From the NCBI RefSeq assembly GCF_014696315.1, contig NZ_JACJPX010000008.1, positions 62,001 to 126,000 of the forward strand: a stretch of DNA of 64,000 bases, written 5' to 3'. The first letter of the stretch is position 1, and the number at the start of each line of letters is the position of its first letter. Below the pieces are notes generated by a model. The model did not search any database and had not been told where the DNA came from. It was given only the letters and a program-made list of their open reading frames with translations. Position numbers and translations under genes: made by a program. This document shows positions 47,029-56,786 of the stretch, one piece after another. The DNA is from Calothrix membranacea FACHB-236 (GTDB lineage Bacteria > Cyanobacteriota > Cyanobacteriia > Cyanobacteriales > Nostocaceae).

Positions 47029-47343
47029 ATGAATAAAGCACGAAAGACCTATGTTCTCAAGCTTTATGTAGCTGGAAACACACCTAACTCAGTACGGGCA
47101 TTAAAAACACTAAAGGATATTTTAGAACAAGAATTTCAAGGTGTTTATGCTTTGAAAGTCATAGATGTTTTAAAAAGCCCCCAACTGGCAGAAGAGGATA
47201 AAATATTAGCCACTCCAACATTATCTAAAATTTTGCCTCCACCTGTTCGTAAAATTATTGGTGACCTTTCAGACAGAGAAAGAGTGTTAATTGGATTAGA
47301 TTTACTATATGAAGAACTGAGTGAAGAAGGCTGGGAAGAGTAA
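47029..47343 (+). CDS. kaiB: Circadian clock protein KaiB
   Basis: A 104-residue protein with the family start [21 protein letters not shown], the central [25 protein letters not shown] and the end [23 protein letters not shown]. KaiB switches to a thioredoxin-like fold, binds the CI ring of phosphorylated KaiC, and sequesters KaiA. The acidic tail is short. It lies 104 bp after kaiA and 278 bp before kaiC on the same strand. The kaiB-kaiC gap is wide enough for a separate promoter. Confidence 0.97.
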   Translation: MNKARKTYVLKLYVAGNTPNSVRALKTLKDILEQEFQGVYALKVIDVLKSPQLAEEDKILATPTLSKILPPPVRKIIGDLSDRERVLIGLDLLYEELSEEGWEE

Positions 47344-47621
47344 ACAGAAGTATGAAGTACGAAGTATGAAATTGCCTGTTTTCTTCAATCATGAGGAATT
47401 CATGGCTAAAGAATCTGAGGAATCGGATTCTCTCGTCTACCAGTCCTGGAGTAGATAGTAATTTTTTACTTTGTGCTTGAAACTTCAGACTTCTTTATCG
47501 TTTATCCTTTACACTTTCAGCTTCTTTAGTAAAATATTTAAGCGTTAAGCGTAACAATTTGATGGAATATTCCAAAGATTAGTCATAAAACCTGGGTAGA
47601 ATACCCCTTTTTTAACAAGCA

Positions 47622-49184
47622 ATGATTGAAAAAGACCAGCCAGAGCCAAGCAAAACACCGTTAATTGGGGGTGTAGAAAAGATTAGCACAATGATAGAGG
47701 GCTTTGACGATATTAGTCACGGTGGTTTACCTATTGGGAGAACTACCTTAGTCAGTGGCACCTCTGGTACGGGTAAAACTTTATTATCTCTACAATTTCT
47801 TTATAACGGTATCACATTCTTTGATGATCCTGGGGTATTTGTTACCTTTGAAGAATCCCCTAGCGATATTATTAAAAATGCCCATATTTTTGGGTGGAAT
47901 TTGCAACGCTTAATAGATGAAGGGAAATTATTTATTCTCGATGCTTCACCTGATCCTGAAGGTCAAGATATTGTAGGAAACTTTGACCTTTCAGCATTGA
48001 TTGAGCGTTTGCAATATGCGATTCGCAAATACAAAGCTAAACGAGTATCCATTGACTCAATCACAGCTGTATTTCAGCAGTATGAAGCAATGGGGGTAGT
48101 GCGACGAGAGATTTTTCGTCTGGTAGCCCGTCTCAAACAGCTGAATGTTACCACCGTAATTACTACCGAACGTAGCGAAGAATACGGGCCAGTCGCTTCG
48201 TTTGGAGTGGAAGAGTTTGTTTCTGATAACGTTGTCATAGTTCGCAACGTTTTAGAAGGAGAACGCCGCCGCCGCACCATAGAAATTTTAAAATTGCGCG
48301 GTACAACTCATATGAAAGGTGAATATCCTTTTACCATTACCAATGAAGGAGTGAATATTTTCCCATTGGGAGCAATGCGCTTGACACAAAGGTCTTCTAA
48401 TGTAAGGGTATCCTCTGGGGTGAAAACCTTGGATGAAATGTGTGGTGGTGGCTTCTTTAAAGATTCAATTATTTTAGCCACAGGAGCCACGGGTACTGGT
48501 AAAACATTATTAGTCAGCAAATTTATTCAAGATGGCTGCCTCAATGGCGAACAGGCGATATTATTTGCTTATGAGGAATCACGTGCCCAGCTTTCTCGCA
48601 ATGCTTCCTCTTGGGGAATTGATTTTGAGGAGTTAGAAAAACAAGGTTTACTCAAAATCATTTGTACCTATCCCGAATCAACTGGCTTAGAAGATCATTT
48701 GCAAATTATTAAATCAGAAATTGCTGTTTTTAAGCCAGCGAGAATTGCCATTGACTCTCTTTCCGCATTAGCTAGAGGAGTCAGCAATAATGCCTTTAGA
48801 CAGTTTGTCATTGGTGTTACCGGTTACGCGAAGCAAGAAGAAATTACAGGGTTTTTTACCAACACAACTGACCAATTTATGGGGTCGCATTCTATTACTG
48901 ATTCCCATATTTCCACGATTACTGACACAATTTTGATGTTACAGTATGTAGAAATTCGTGGAGAAATGTCGCGGGCAATTAATGTATTCAAAATGCGGGG
49001 ATCTTGGCATGACAAAGGTATCCGCGAGTACAATATTACCGCTGCTGGCCCAGATATTAAAGATTCTTTCAGGAATTATGAAAGAATTGTTAGTGGTGCT
49101 CCTACCCGCGTTAGTATCGATGAAAAGGCGGAACTTTCTCGCATAGTCAAAAGTTTTGAAGGTAAACAGAGTTCCGATTCCTAA
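47622..49184 (+). CDS. kaiC: Circadian clock protein KaiC (autokinase/phosphatase/ATPase)
   Basis: A 520-residue double RecA-type ATPase. CI has P-loop GTSGTGKT (about 46-53) and catalytic Glu77/Glu78; CII has GATGTGKT (about 288-295) and Glu318/Glu319. The phosphorylation sites fall at exactly the Synechococcus numbers: Ser431 and Thr432 in HISTITDT, with Thr426 nearby. The A-loop and tail (SFRNYERIVSGAPTRVS) that KaiA grips are present. A complete oscillator core is therefore encoded. The hgdD-like gene begins 104 bp downstream on the same strand, without an obvious terminator between. Confidence 0.98.
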   Translation: MIEKDQPEPSKTPLIGGVEKISTMIEGFDDISHGGLPIGRTTLVSGTSGTGKTLLSLQFLYNGITFFDDPGVFVTFEESPSDIIKNAHIFGWNLQRLIDEGKLFILDASPDPEGQDIVGNFDLSALIERLQYAIRKYKAKRVSIDSITAVFQQYEAMGVVRREIFRLVARLKQLNVTTVITTERSEEYGPVASFGVEEFVSDNVVIVRNVLEGERRRRTIEILKLRGTTHMKGEYPFTITNEGVNIFPLGAMRLTQRSSNVRVSSGVKTLDEMCGGGFFKDSIILATGATGTGKTLLVSKFIQDGCLNGEQAILFAYEESRAQLSRNASSWGIDFEELEKQGLLKIICTYPESTGLEDHLQIIKSEIAVFKPARIAIDSLSALARGVSNNAFRQFVIGVTGYAKQEEITGFFTNTTDQFMGSHSITDSHISTITDTILMLQYVEIRGEMSRAINVFKMRGSWHDKGIREYNITAAGPDIKDSFRNYERIVSGAPTRVSIDEKAELSRIVKSFEGKQSSDS

Positions 49185-49287
49185 ATTTGGTATCGTACTA
49201 TATTCTCTTCTCAATTTAGTGACGTGCTATATTCTGTGGTGAAGAAAAGGTTTCTGCCGCTAGATTGATTTCGTGTGAGGGGATGCG

Positions 49288-51543
49288 GTGAAAGGACAGC
49301 AATTATTCCATACTTTTTTGCCTGGTGTTACAGCAGCAGTATTAACAACCCAGCCTGCTTGGGCTGGAGCTGTAAAAGTAAATCAGGTACAGCTAACATC
49401 TTCTCCTAGTGTTTCGACTTCTACTTATAGTCGAACCTTGGTTGCAGATGTCACCAATGCAAAATTCACAGAGCCAGTAGACAGTGGGTTTACAACCTTA
49501 GTACCTACTACTAATTGGAATTTACGGGATGTCAAACGTTTAAGCGATCGCACTTTACCCGCGATCGCTATAGGAAATAATAGTGCGTTTAAAGGTCAAA
49601 TACTTAGAGAAAATCACAGTCGATTCTTCAATCTGACATCTACCTCATATATTTCCCCACAACCAGATTTCAAAAAATCTCCCCCAAGCCACCAAATACA
49701 AAATAACTTAGCCACTACTGGAGCAAAATTAACCCGTAAAGTCGTTCCTAGTTCTAGAGCAAAACTTCCGGTTCAACAAAGAAATTTGCTGTTGTCTATT
49801 TCGCAACCAGTAACCACCCAGAAGAAAAATCCTCAAGCTCAATTACAGGCTGCTTTATCGCAGAAAACGACAAATCCAGGCTCGGCAAAGTTGTTGGAAA
49901 TACCCAATTGCTCAGAGGAATTGGGGAACAACTCCACTACTTCAGCTTATTTACTCTTGAGATCTGGAACTTGCCCAACAGCCAGAACTGCGAAGGATCT
50001 GCTGGCTCAAACACCAGCCACAGTGAACTCCACACCTAATAGTGCTGTACAAGTTCCGACTGCACCAGCCACAGGAAATACAACACCTAATAGTGCTGTA
50101 CAGATTCCCACAACACCAGCCACGGGAAATACAACACCAAGCGTTACGGTACCTGTGACAGCGCCAGCAACCGGGACTCAGACACCAAGTGTTCCAGAAA
50201 ACTTAACTCCTAACCCCAACCCCCTGCAATTTCCTACCAAACCCGAAGAAGTTACCATCCAAGGAAATCAGCCGATAACTTTGGCGCAAGCATTAGAGCT
50301 AGCAAAGCGTAACAATCGGCAGTTACAGGTGTCACAGTTAGAGTTAGAGCGTAGTCGAGCCGCGCTACGGGAAGCGCAAGCTGCTCTGTTTCCCACTGTA
50401 GGTGTGAGTGCTGATGTCACTCGTCAGCGTACTGTTTCCGATACCTACGGTGTAAAGGTACAACAGCAGCAACAAGAAGGCTTACCACCTGCATTCCGGG
50501 AACAAATTGACCCTGCACCCAGCACCACCAGTTTTAATGGTCAAGCACAGCTCAGCTATGACATATATACTTCTGGTAGCCGACAAGCCAATATTCGCGC
50601 AGCTGAAGAACAGGTACGTTTTAATGAGTTGGCTGTAGAGAATCAGTCTGAAGAAATTCGCTTGACTATTTCTACTGACTATTACAATCTGCAACAACGT
50701 GATGAAGAAGTGCGTATTGCTCAGTCAGCAGTACAAAATGCCCAAGCAAGTTTGCGGGATGCAGAAGCATTAGAGCGAGCTGGGGTTGGTACGAGATTCG
50801 ATGTGCTACGTTCTCAGGTCAATTTAGCGAACTCACAACAAGATTTAACTAATGCTGTTTCCTTGCAGCAAATTGCTCGTCGTCAGTTAGCAGCTCGGTT
50901 GAGTTTGCCACAGGCAGCAAATATTACAGCCGCAGACCCGGTGAGATTAGCTGGTCTTTGGAACCAGTCATTAGAGCAAAGTATTATCCTCGCTTTGCAA
51001 AACCGTCCAGATTTGCAACAACAATTGGCACAAAGAAACATCAACGAACAACAAAGAAGGCAAGCATTAGCGGCTTTAGGGCCACAGGTGAGCTTAATTG
51101 CTAGCTATCAGTTTCTCGATCAATTTAACGATAATATCAGCGTTGCCGATGGTTATTCAGTAGGGGTAAGAGCAACTCTCAACTTATTTGATGGTGGAGC
51201 AGCTAGAGCCAGAGCCGCTCAAGCCAGAGCGAATATTGCGATCGCAGAAACAAACTTTGCTGAACAGCGCAATCAAATTAGGTTTCAAGTAGAGCAGTCT
51301 TTTTCTACACAGCAATCTAGTTTAGAAAATGTTCAAACCGCCAATGCTGCTCTAGAACAAGCAAGAGAAGCTTTGCGTCTAGCACGTTTGCGTTTCCAAG
51401 CAGGTGTAGGTACTCAAACTGACGTGATTAACTCTGAAAACGATTTAACAAGAGCTGAGGGTAATCGTGTCAGGGCAATTTTGGACTACAACCGTGCTTT
51501 GGCTCAGTTACAACGCGCTGTGACTTTAAGAGCATTTCGTTAG
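49288..51543 (+). CDS. hgdD: TolC-type outer membrane efflux protein, HgdD-like
   Basis: A 751-residue protein from a GTG at 49288 with GAGGGG upstream. A signal peptide is likely (hydrophobic stretch, cleavage after PAWA). A long variable region (about 30-325) is Thr/Pro/Asn-rich with repeats such as ATGNTTPNSAVQ. The TolC domain spans about 330-750 in two halves: ITLAQALELAKRNNRQLQVS with NGQAQLSYDIYTSG, and ALQNRPDLQQQLAQRN with GVRATLNLFDGGAARARAA. The position right after kaiC matches hgdD (alr2887) of Anabaena, the TolC needed for heterocyst glycolipid layer deposition and for secretion. The gene name rests on that synteny. Confidence 0.92.
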   Translation: MKGQQLFHTFLPGVTAAVLTTQPAWAGAVKVNQVQLTSSPSVSTSTYSRTLVADVTNAKFTEPVDSGFTTLVPTTNWNLRDVKRLSDRTLPAIAIGNNSAFKGQILRENHSRFFNLTSTSYISPQPDFKKSPPSHQIQNNLATTGAKLTRKVVPSSRAKLPVQQRNLLLSISQPVTTQKKNPQAQLQAALSQKTTNPGSAKLLEIPNCSEELGNNSTTSAYLLLRSGTCPTARTAKDLLAQTPATVNSTPNSAVQVPTAPATGNTTPNSAVQIPTTPATGNTTPSVTVPVTAPATGTQTPSVPENLTPNPNPLQFPTKPEEVTIQGNQPITLAQALELAKRNNRQLQVSQLELERSRAALREAQAALFPTVGVSADVTRQRTVSDTYGVKVQQQQQEGLPPAFREQIDPAPSTTSFNGQAQLSYDIYTSGSRQANIRAAEEQVRFNELAVENQSEEIRLTISTDYYNLQQRDEEVRIAQSAVQNAQASLRDAEALERAGVGTRFDVLRSQVNLANSQQDLTNAVSLQQIARRQLAARLSLPQAANITAADPVRLAGLWNQSLEQSIILALQNRPDLQQQLAQRNINEQQRRQALAALGPQVSLIASYQFLDQFNDNISVADGYSVGVRATLNLFDGGAARARAAQARANIAIAETNFAEQRNQIRFQVEQSFSTQQSSLENVQTANAALEQAREALRLARLRFQAGVGTQTDVINSENDLTRAEGNRVRAILDYNRALAQLQRAVTLRAFR

Positions 51544-51571
51544 GGGTCAAGGGTCAAGGGTCAAGGGTCAA
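51544..51571. repeat. STRR heptamer tract (GGGTCAA x 4)
   Basis: Four GGGTCAA heptamers follow immediately after the hgdD-like stop codon. Confidence 0.95.
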
Positions 51572-51731
51572 TGGTAATTTGCCTTTGTCTGCCTCATCCC
51601 CCTTGTTCTCCTTGTCCCCTCTGCTCCTTTGCTTCCTCAGATCCCCAGTCCTTCTAAGCCGGACGATGAATAATCAATCAAAATTGGAATACCATAGCTG
51701 AGTATTTAATTACTCGGCTGACAATACGCAT

Positions 51732-52109
51732 ATGACTACAGTTACATCTCAAGAAATTGCACAGTTTCGCTCTCAATTAACAGATGATCCCAGAGCAATG
51801 GAAGTACTGGACTTAATTGAGGACTGTGATGGAGATTTGGAAGATGCGGCTATGACCCTAGCTATTAAAGCAGGACAGGAACCAGAAAGAGCTAACTCTG
51901 AATGGTTAGATGCTTTGGCGAGAAAGTGGCGTGCTGTAATTTGTGAGCAAGAATATCGGGGTGAATTGTTGACTGGTTCAATTAAAGAGATGATGGCATA
52001 TCTTTATACAATGCCGACATTTCCTAAAGTTTTGGCAGTACCTGTTTTAATATATGTAATCAAACAAGGTGTAAATAATTTTTGCGAGCCTCTAGACTTG
52101 CTTAAGTGA
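51732..52109 (+). CDS. Conserved-type cyanobacterial protein of unknown function
   Basis: A 125-residue acidic protein. The N-terminal half (MEVLDLIEDCDGDLEDAAMTLAIKAG) resembles a short UBA/CUE-like helical module. The second half has WLDALARKWRAVICEQEYR and a hydrophobic C-terminal stretch (VLAVPVLIYVIKQGV) that could lie against a membrane. I recognise no named family. It follows the hgdD-like gene on the same strand after 190 bp of repeat-bearing spacer. Confidence 0.75.
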   Translation: MTTVTSQEIAQFRSQLTDDPRAMEVLDLIEDCDGDLEDAAMTLAIKAGQEPERANSEWLDALARKWRAVICEQEYRGELLTGSIKEMMAYLYTMPTFPKVLAVPVLIYVIKQGVNNFCEPLDLLK

Positions 52110-52312
52110 TCAGTAGGGTAGCGCAATTAAACATAACTGACTAAGACTGCCATTTATCATTAGTCACTTCAAAATCCAAAATCTATCTTAGAAAGTTTGC
52201 CAGGTTGGGGGGAACCCTCATACGCAACTTTCCGCAAAATCTAAAATTGTCTGACCTGCACTGGTACGCTGTTAATTAAGGCAAATTTTCCAAAGACAAC
52301 CTTTTTGAAACA

Positions 52313-52822
52313 ATGTATTACCTTGTTGCCGTATTAGCAGACCGTATCCAAGCTGAAGCTGCTTACTTAGCTTTAGAAAAAGAAGCCATAAAAAGTACTA
52401 TCCTTGGCAAAGGTTATAAGACTGCCGATGAGTTCGGCTTGATTGACCCTCAAGAACAAGCCAACAAGCAAGTACGGCTAATGGCAATCTGGCTAGTACC
52501 CTTCGGCTTTTTTGCTGGATTTACCTTCAGCTACATTACAGGTTTAGATACCTTTGCTTGGGCTGGTGAAATTGGTAATCATATCGTCGGGGGACTATTG
52601 GGTGCAGCCAGCGGCGCTATGGGTAGCGTGGTTGTTGGTGGTGGAGTCGGTTTAATTACAGGTGGCGGAGATGCTTTACCCTACCGCAATCGCTTGGATG
52701 CAGGTAAATATCTTGTCGTAGTCCAAGGTTCTGAAATGCTTACCAAGCAAGCGACCAGAATTTTACGCCAGTTTGAGCCAGAAAATATGCAGGGTTACGC
52801 AGATACAACTAACACATATTGA
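52313..52822 (+). CDS. Unknown membrane protein with glycine-zipper segment
   Basis: A 169-residue protein. The N-terminal domain (about 1-58) is YYLVAVLADRIQAEAAYLAL, followed by a charged stretch. Two hydrophobic segments come next: LMAIWLVPFGFFAGFTFSYI (about 61-80) and a glycine-rich IVGGLLGAASGAMGSVVVGG run (about 94-118). The C-terminal domain (DAGKYLVVVQGSEMLTKQA) repeats the character of the N-terminal one. This suggests two cytosolic domains around a membrane hairpin. Its stop codon abuts the start of the acetyltransferase gene (TGA then ATG), so the two form an operon. Function unknown. Confidence 0.8.
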   Translation: MYYLVAVLADRIQAEAAYLALEKEAIKSTILGKGYKTADEFGLIDPQEQANKQVRLMAIWLVPFGFFAGFTFSYITGLDTFAWAGEIGNHIVGGLLGAASGAMGSVVVGGGVGLITGGGDALPYRNRLDAGKYLVVVQGSEMLTKQATRILRQFEPENMQGYADTTNTY

Positions 52823-53380
52823 ATGCATCAGAGATTACAGATTACCACACCGCGCCTTGAGTTACTGCCCTGTGCTTTGGAGGTAGCAGAAGGCGCGATC
52901 GCAAAAAATACATCGGTAGTTGAAAAGCTCTTACAGGTAAAGCTTCCTGGTGATTGGTATGCTTCTCATGTACTGGATTTCTTGCCTACCTATGCTCAAA
53001 TGCTGAGAGATGATCCATCTGTGTTAGGTTGGGGTGTGTGGCTAATGATTCACACTAGTGACTCTACCTTGATAGGCGATTTGGGATTTACTGGTAAACC
53101 TGATGCACAAGGAACTGTGGAATTAGGTTATGAGGTGCTAGCAAAGTATCGTCGTCAGGGATATACCTTTGAAGCAGTAAAAGCATTAGTCAATTTTGCC
53201 TTTACTCAACCCGGACTGAAGCGAATTATTGCCCATGCTCCACAAGATATTGTGGCATCTTGTCGAATTTTAGAAAAGCTGGGAATGGAGCATTTGGAAA
53301 CATTTGATTCGCCTGATTATCCAACTGCACCGCTCTTGAAATGGCAGATGACGTTAGAATCAAACAGTAGTCATGAGTAA
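52823..53380 (+). CDS. GNAT family N-acetyltransferase (RimJ/RimL-like)
   Basis: A 185-residue protein starting at the base after the preceding gene's stop. Family features: TPRLELLPC at the N-terminus, LIGDLGFTGKPDAQGTVELGYEV (beta 3-4), the acetyl-CoA loop KYRRQGYTFEAVKALVNFAF (from Q/R-x-x-G-Y) and IAHAPQDIVASCRILEKLGM with the conserved N/S-x-x-S pattern. It uses acetyl-CoA to modify an amino group; the acceptor could be a ribosomal protein, a small amine or an antibiotic. It is translationally coupled to the membrane protein gene upstream. Confidence 0.9.
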   Translation: MHQRLQITTPRLELLPCALEVAEGAIAKNTSVVEKLLQVKLPGDWYASHVLDFLPTYAQMLRDDPSVLGWGVWLMIHTSDSTLIGDLGFTGKPDAQGTVELGYEVLAKYRRQGYTFEAVKALVNFAFTQPGLKRIIAHAPQDIVASCRILEKLGMEHLETFDSPDYPTAPLLKWQMTLESNSSHE

Positions 53381-53435
53381 TTAGTCAACAGTTTTTGATT
53401 GTTGACTTGCGGCTCAAAACTCGTAATTTTTAAGA

Positions 53436-54215
53436 ATGTTGCCCAGAGAAGAACTTTTAAAAAGCGTTGAAAATCGAGATAGTGTAGCGCGTGTAATCGA
53501 TCAGGCGGAACAAGCAATTAAAACTTGGGAAGTTGTGTTGACAGATTTTCTGTCTCCTCCCGAATTAGCAGAAATTCAACGCGTATTTAGTCGGTTAACA
53601 GAGGTGCAGTTAGTAGCGTGGGGTGGATATCCCCAAGCCGAACGCCAAAGACTGGCGATCGCGCGTGCAGAATTGCCTTTAGCTCAATCCCAAGTAGCCT
53701 TAACAGCATTAGAAATTGCTGGGAATTTTTTGTTTGATACCGCCACACACCGCGACTTTTTAGGCGCAATGTTGGGGACAGGGATTGTCCGAGAAAAGAC
53801 AGGGGATATTATTGTCTTGGGTGAACGAGGCGCACAGGCAATTGTCTCACCAGAGTTGGCAGAATTTTTAGAGATGAGTCTTCAACAGGTGCGATCAGTT
53901 CCTGTAAAAACCCAACGGATTGAGGTAAACGAATTAAAAGTTAGAGAACCGAAGAAAAAAGAAATGACTACTGTTGAGGCTTCTTTAAGATTAGATGCGA
54001 TCGCCTCTGCTGGTTTTGGAATGTCTCGCAGCAAAATGGTTGATTTAATTGACTCTGGTGATGTGCGCGTTAACTGGAAAGAAGTTTCTCAAGCTAGTTC
54101 TCAAGTCAAAACCGGAGACTTAATCGCCATTCGTGGTAAGGGACGCTTAGAAGTTGGGGAAGTGGCTGTTACGAAAAAAGACCGTTATCGCGTACAGTTA
54201 ACAAGATTTATGTAA
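53436..54215 (+). CDS. Photosystem II S4 domain protein
   Basis: A 259-residue RNA-binding protein. The N-terminal domain (about 1-90) and central domain (about 100-160: FDTATHRDFLGAMLGTGIVREKTGDIIV) follow the YlmH layout. The S4 domain (about 180-245) reads ASLRLDAIASAGFGMSRSKM, DLIDSGDVRVNWK and VKTGDLIAIRGKGRLEV. This is the cyanobacterial/plastid 'photosystem II S4 domain protein' family, named for its distribution; its molecular target is probably rRNA or tRNA by analogy with YlmH. Confidence 0.9.
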   Translation: MLPREELLKSVENRDSVARVIDQAEQAIKTWEVVLTDFLSPPELAEIQRVFSRLTEVQLVAWGGYPQAERQRLAIARAELPLAQSQVALTALEIAGNFLFDTATHRDFLGAMLGTGIVREKTGDIIVLGERGAQAIVSPELAEFLEMSLQQVRSVPVKTQRIEVNELKVREPKKKEMTTVEASLRLDAIASAGFGMSRSKMVDLIDSGDVRVNWKEVSQASSQVKTGDLIAIRGKGRLEVGEVAVTKKDRYRVQLTRFM

Positions 54216-54353
54216 ACCATTGTCAGTAGAATCAAGGTCTGATCCCAATTTACATAATTTCAGTAAATCAATGATTACAAAGGGCACAATATTTTGTGCC
54301 CCTGTCTATATTTTGCATTCCTTTTTCCTAATCTAATTACGAATTACGAATTA

Positions 54354-55130
54354 TTAGATTTTAAAGCTTCTTGCCAACATATTTAGCAGAATTTTTCTTG
54401 GTACTACTCTAGCTAATGTAGTTCTAATTTGAGTTTTCACATCGCCAATCACAACAGTTGGCTGCCAATTTTCCAAAGCTTTCAAAGAAGCTTGTACTAC
54501 TTCTTCACTAGTAAACATTTGATTTGTATTACCTGCTAAAGCGGGAGGGAAATTAGCTTCAGCAAAAAAGTTAGTTTCTATCGGCCCTGGACAAGTAACA
54601 AGAACACGAATACCATAAGGGCGATTTTCTGCCCATAATGCTTGACTAAAACTCAAAATAAAAGCTTTGCTTGCAGCATAAACCGAAAGATAAGGCATCG
54701 GCTGAAATGCCGTAATTGAAGATACATTAATAATGCTACCTGATTGACGTTGCCGCATCAAAGGTAGAAATTTATGGGTTAAATCTACTAAAGATAGAAT
54801 ATTTAATTGCACTATCTTTACTTGCTTTTCACCATCAGAGCTAGCAAATTCTCCATAATCACCAAACCCAGCATTATTAATTAATAAGTCAATAGTTAAT
54901 CCCTTTGCTTGGGTAGCTGCAAACACTGCTTGAGCAGCATTAGGCTCTGTTAAATCTTTAACTATAACTTCAATTTTAACTTGATAATTTTTTTGGATTT
55001 CTTGAGTAAGTTGATGCAGTTTCTCTTCTGAACGAGCTACTAAAACAAGATTTGTATTACGTGCAGCTAGTTCTTGGGCAAAGGCTCTACCAATACCACT
55101 AGAGGCACCTGTAATTAAAGCAGTTGACAT
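54354..55130 (-). CDS. Short-chain dehydrogenase/reductase
   Basis: A 258-residue classical SDR. The cofactor loop is ITGASSGIGRAFAQEL, followed by VARSEEKL (Arg favouring NADP), LINNAGFGDYGEF, catalytic Ser in NVSSITAF, Tyr and Lys in VYAASKAF, and CPGPIETNFF. The C-terminus is basic (RVVPRKILLNMLARSF), as in SDRs of the DltE/YqjQ kind that often act on lipids. Substrate unknown. It is transcribed toward the S4 gene (convergent). No cofactor-site defect was seen. Confidence 0.92.
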   Translation of the reverse strand: MSTALITGASSGIGRAFAQELAARNTNLVLVARSEEKLHQLTQEIQKNYQVKIEVIVKDLTEPNAAQAVFAATQAKGLTIDLLINNAGFGDYGEFASSDGEKQVKIVQLNILSLVDLTHKFLPLMRQRQSGSIINVSSITAFQPMPYLSVYAASKAFILSFSQALWAENRPYGIRVLVTCPGPIETNFFAEANFPPALAGNTNQMFTSEEVVQASLKALENWQPTVVIGDVKTQIRTTLARVVPRKILLNMLARSFKI

Positions 55131-55289
55131 TCTAGATATTTTGCCAAAAATTCTATCAACTAATAGATATTAACAATACTTATTGCCCTTTTTAACCATC
55201 TAGAGTGATATACGAAAATGCCAAAAGTCGTAATTTTGAATTTATCTGTTATTCCAATGCAAATAATGGTGAAGACAAATAAATTTTAT

Positions 55290-55353
55290 GTAGGGGCATG
55301 GCACCAGTAAGATTATTGAATGTACCAAAATATTGTAGATGCCATGTCCCTAC
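55290..55353. repeat. Palindromic element (GTAGGGGCATGGCA arms)
   Basis: Arms GTAGGGGCATGGCA and TGCCATGTCCCTAC (13 of 14 match) are separated by about 36 bp. It belongs to the GGGGCAnGGCA palindrome class and lies between ccs1 and the SDR gene. Confidence 0.7.
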
Positions 55354-55385
55354 CTGTGTAATTCATTAACCTGAAATCAGCGGTA

Positions 55386-56783
55386 TTAACTTGGGCGAGG
55401 TTGAGTAATTACTTGCTGATCATTTGCATGATTACTCAAGCTATCTAAAATTTCCAAAACTTGTTGTTCAAAAGCAACTTGGGCGCGATTAGTTTTACCA
55501 CCAACAAAAAGGCGATCGCCTTTTTGTAATGCCCAAATTTGGGAGTGAGAAAAGTAACTCATCACTACACCCAACATCAGTAAGGCAAAGCCGGTGTAAA
55601 CAATGGGAATCCCTGGATCGGCTTTAATTTGTAAGCCAGTGCTACCGATGACTTCTAAAATTTTCAGGGTTACGCCATTCACTTGGGTAGACATTCCCGC
55701 ACGGACAGTATCAATTAATTTACCAGTAGCATCGTAAATTAACACCATCCCTTGTAAGTCTTTAGCAATTAAAGAAACACCTGCGCTTAAATCTGGTTTT
55801 GTGGGAATCCAAGTACCCCAAATTCGCCCTGCACCATTAGTATCTAGTTGTGCCATTGGTAGTTGAAAAATGGGGCTGTTATTAAATTGAATGCGAACCC
55901 CCGCTAGTCCCCAATCTGTTTGATAAAAAGTGACACCGTGATATCGCAAAGGTTCGTTGACAAAAATCTTTTTGTGGTCAACTTCTTGCCCTTGCTGATT
56001 TAACACAGACATATCTGAGTAAAACTGGTCAATTCCACCTGTAGGGGTGTAGTCAATCCAAAACCGATTAACTCTAACAGACCAATCTTTAGGAACTTGA
56101 GATGATGCCAAAGGCCCAGCATCTACAATATTTTTTACCTGAAATGTATCGCCGCTAGCAACCATTTCTTGGGCCATAAACCCAGTCATTGCTCCCCAAA
56201 TTCCCCCCAATAAAATAGTGACGATGCCGATATGAACGATAATCGGCCCAATGCGTCCCACTATTCCTTTACGGGCGTAAAGAATATCGTCTTTTTCTTG
56301 AAAAATTTTATAACGCTGTTTTTGTAATATGGGGATGAGGCTATCTAAGGAACCTGTATCTAGTTCCGCACTCAAAGCTAATTTTTGAAATTGTCGCGGT
56401 TCTTCATAATATTTCCACCTTTGAGCAGCTTTTAAGGCGGGAATTTGGCGCGTAAAAGTACAAGCAGTCAAACTAGTACCAAATAAAACTAGTAAGCTGA
56501 GAAACCACCAAGTACGATATACATGGTCTAACCCCACTACTTGAATTACCTTCCAACTGAGGAAACCAAATAAAGCAGGGTGTTCTGGGTAGTTAGCTTG
56601 GTAGAATGCTGGTGACTGACCTTGTTCGATGACAGTACCGCTAATGCTAAATAGTGCGATCAGCAGTAAAAGCGCGATCGCTAACCGTAAATCTGTTAGT
56701 ACAGGTAAAAACTCTCGCCGCAAAAAGCGCCCAGGTATTGACCACCAACTTAATTCTGTGGTCGTGGAATTGTCTGTTGTCAT
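55386..56783 (-). CDS. ccs1: Cytochrome c biogenesis protein Ccs1 (ResB-like)
   Basis: A 465-residue membrane protein. Hydrophobic helices lie at about 33-52 ([20 protein letters not shown]), 90-108 ([16 protein letters not shown]) and 180-200 ([17 protein letters not shown]), then a large lumenal domain, and a final helix at about 402-420 ([20 protein letters not shown]). It has the family's conserved His in VHIG and [10 protein letters not shown]. Ccs1 works with CcsA in system II haem delivery to apocytochromes c (f, c6, c550) on the lumenal side. Only 3 bp separate it from ccdA upstream, so both are one operon. Confidence 0.94.
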   Translation of the reverse strand: MTTDNSTTTELSWWSIPGRFLRREFLPVLTDLRLAIALLLLIALFSISGTVIEQGQSPAFYQANYPEHPALFGFLSWKVIQVVGLDHVYRTWWFLSLLVLFGTSLTACTFTRQIPALKAAQRWKYYEEPRQFQKLALSAELDTGSLDSLIPILQKQRYKIFQEKDDILYARKGIVGRIGPIIVHIGIVTILLGGIWGAMTGFMAQEMVASGDTFQVKNIVDAGPLASSQVPKDWSVRVNRFWIDYTPTGGIDQFYSDMSVLNQQGQEVDHKKIFVNEPLRYHGVTFYQTDWGLAGVRIQFNNSPIFQLPMAQLDTNGAGRIWGTWIPTKPDLSAGVSLIAKDLQGMVLIYDATGKLIDTVRAGMSTQVNGVTLKILEVIGSTGLQIKADPGIPIVYTGFALLMLGVVMSYFSHSQIWALQKGDRLFVGGKTNRAQVAFEQQVLEILDSLSNHANDQQVITQPRPS

Positions 56784-56786
56784 TGC

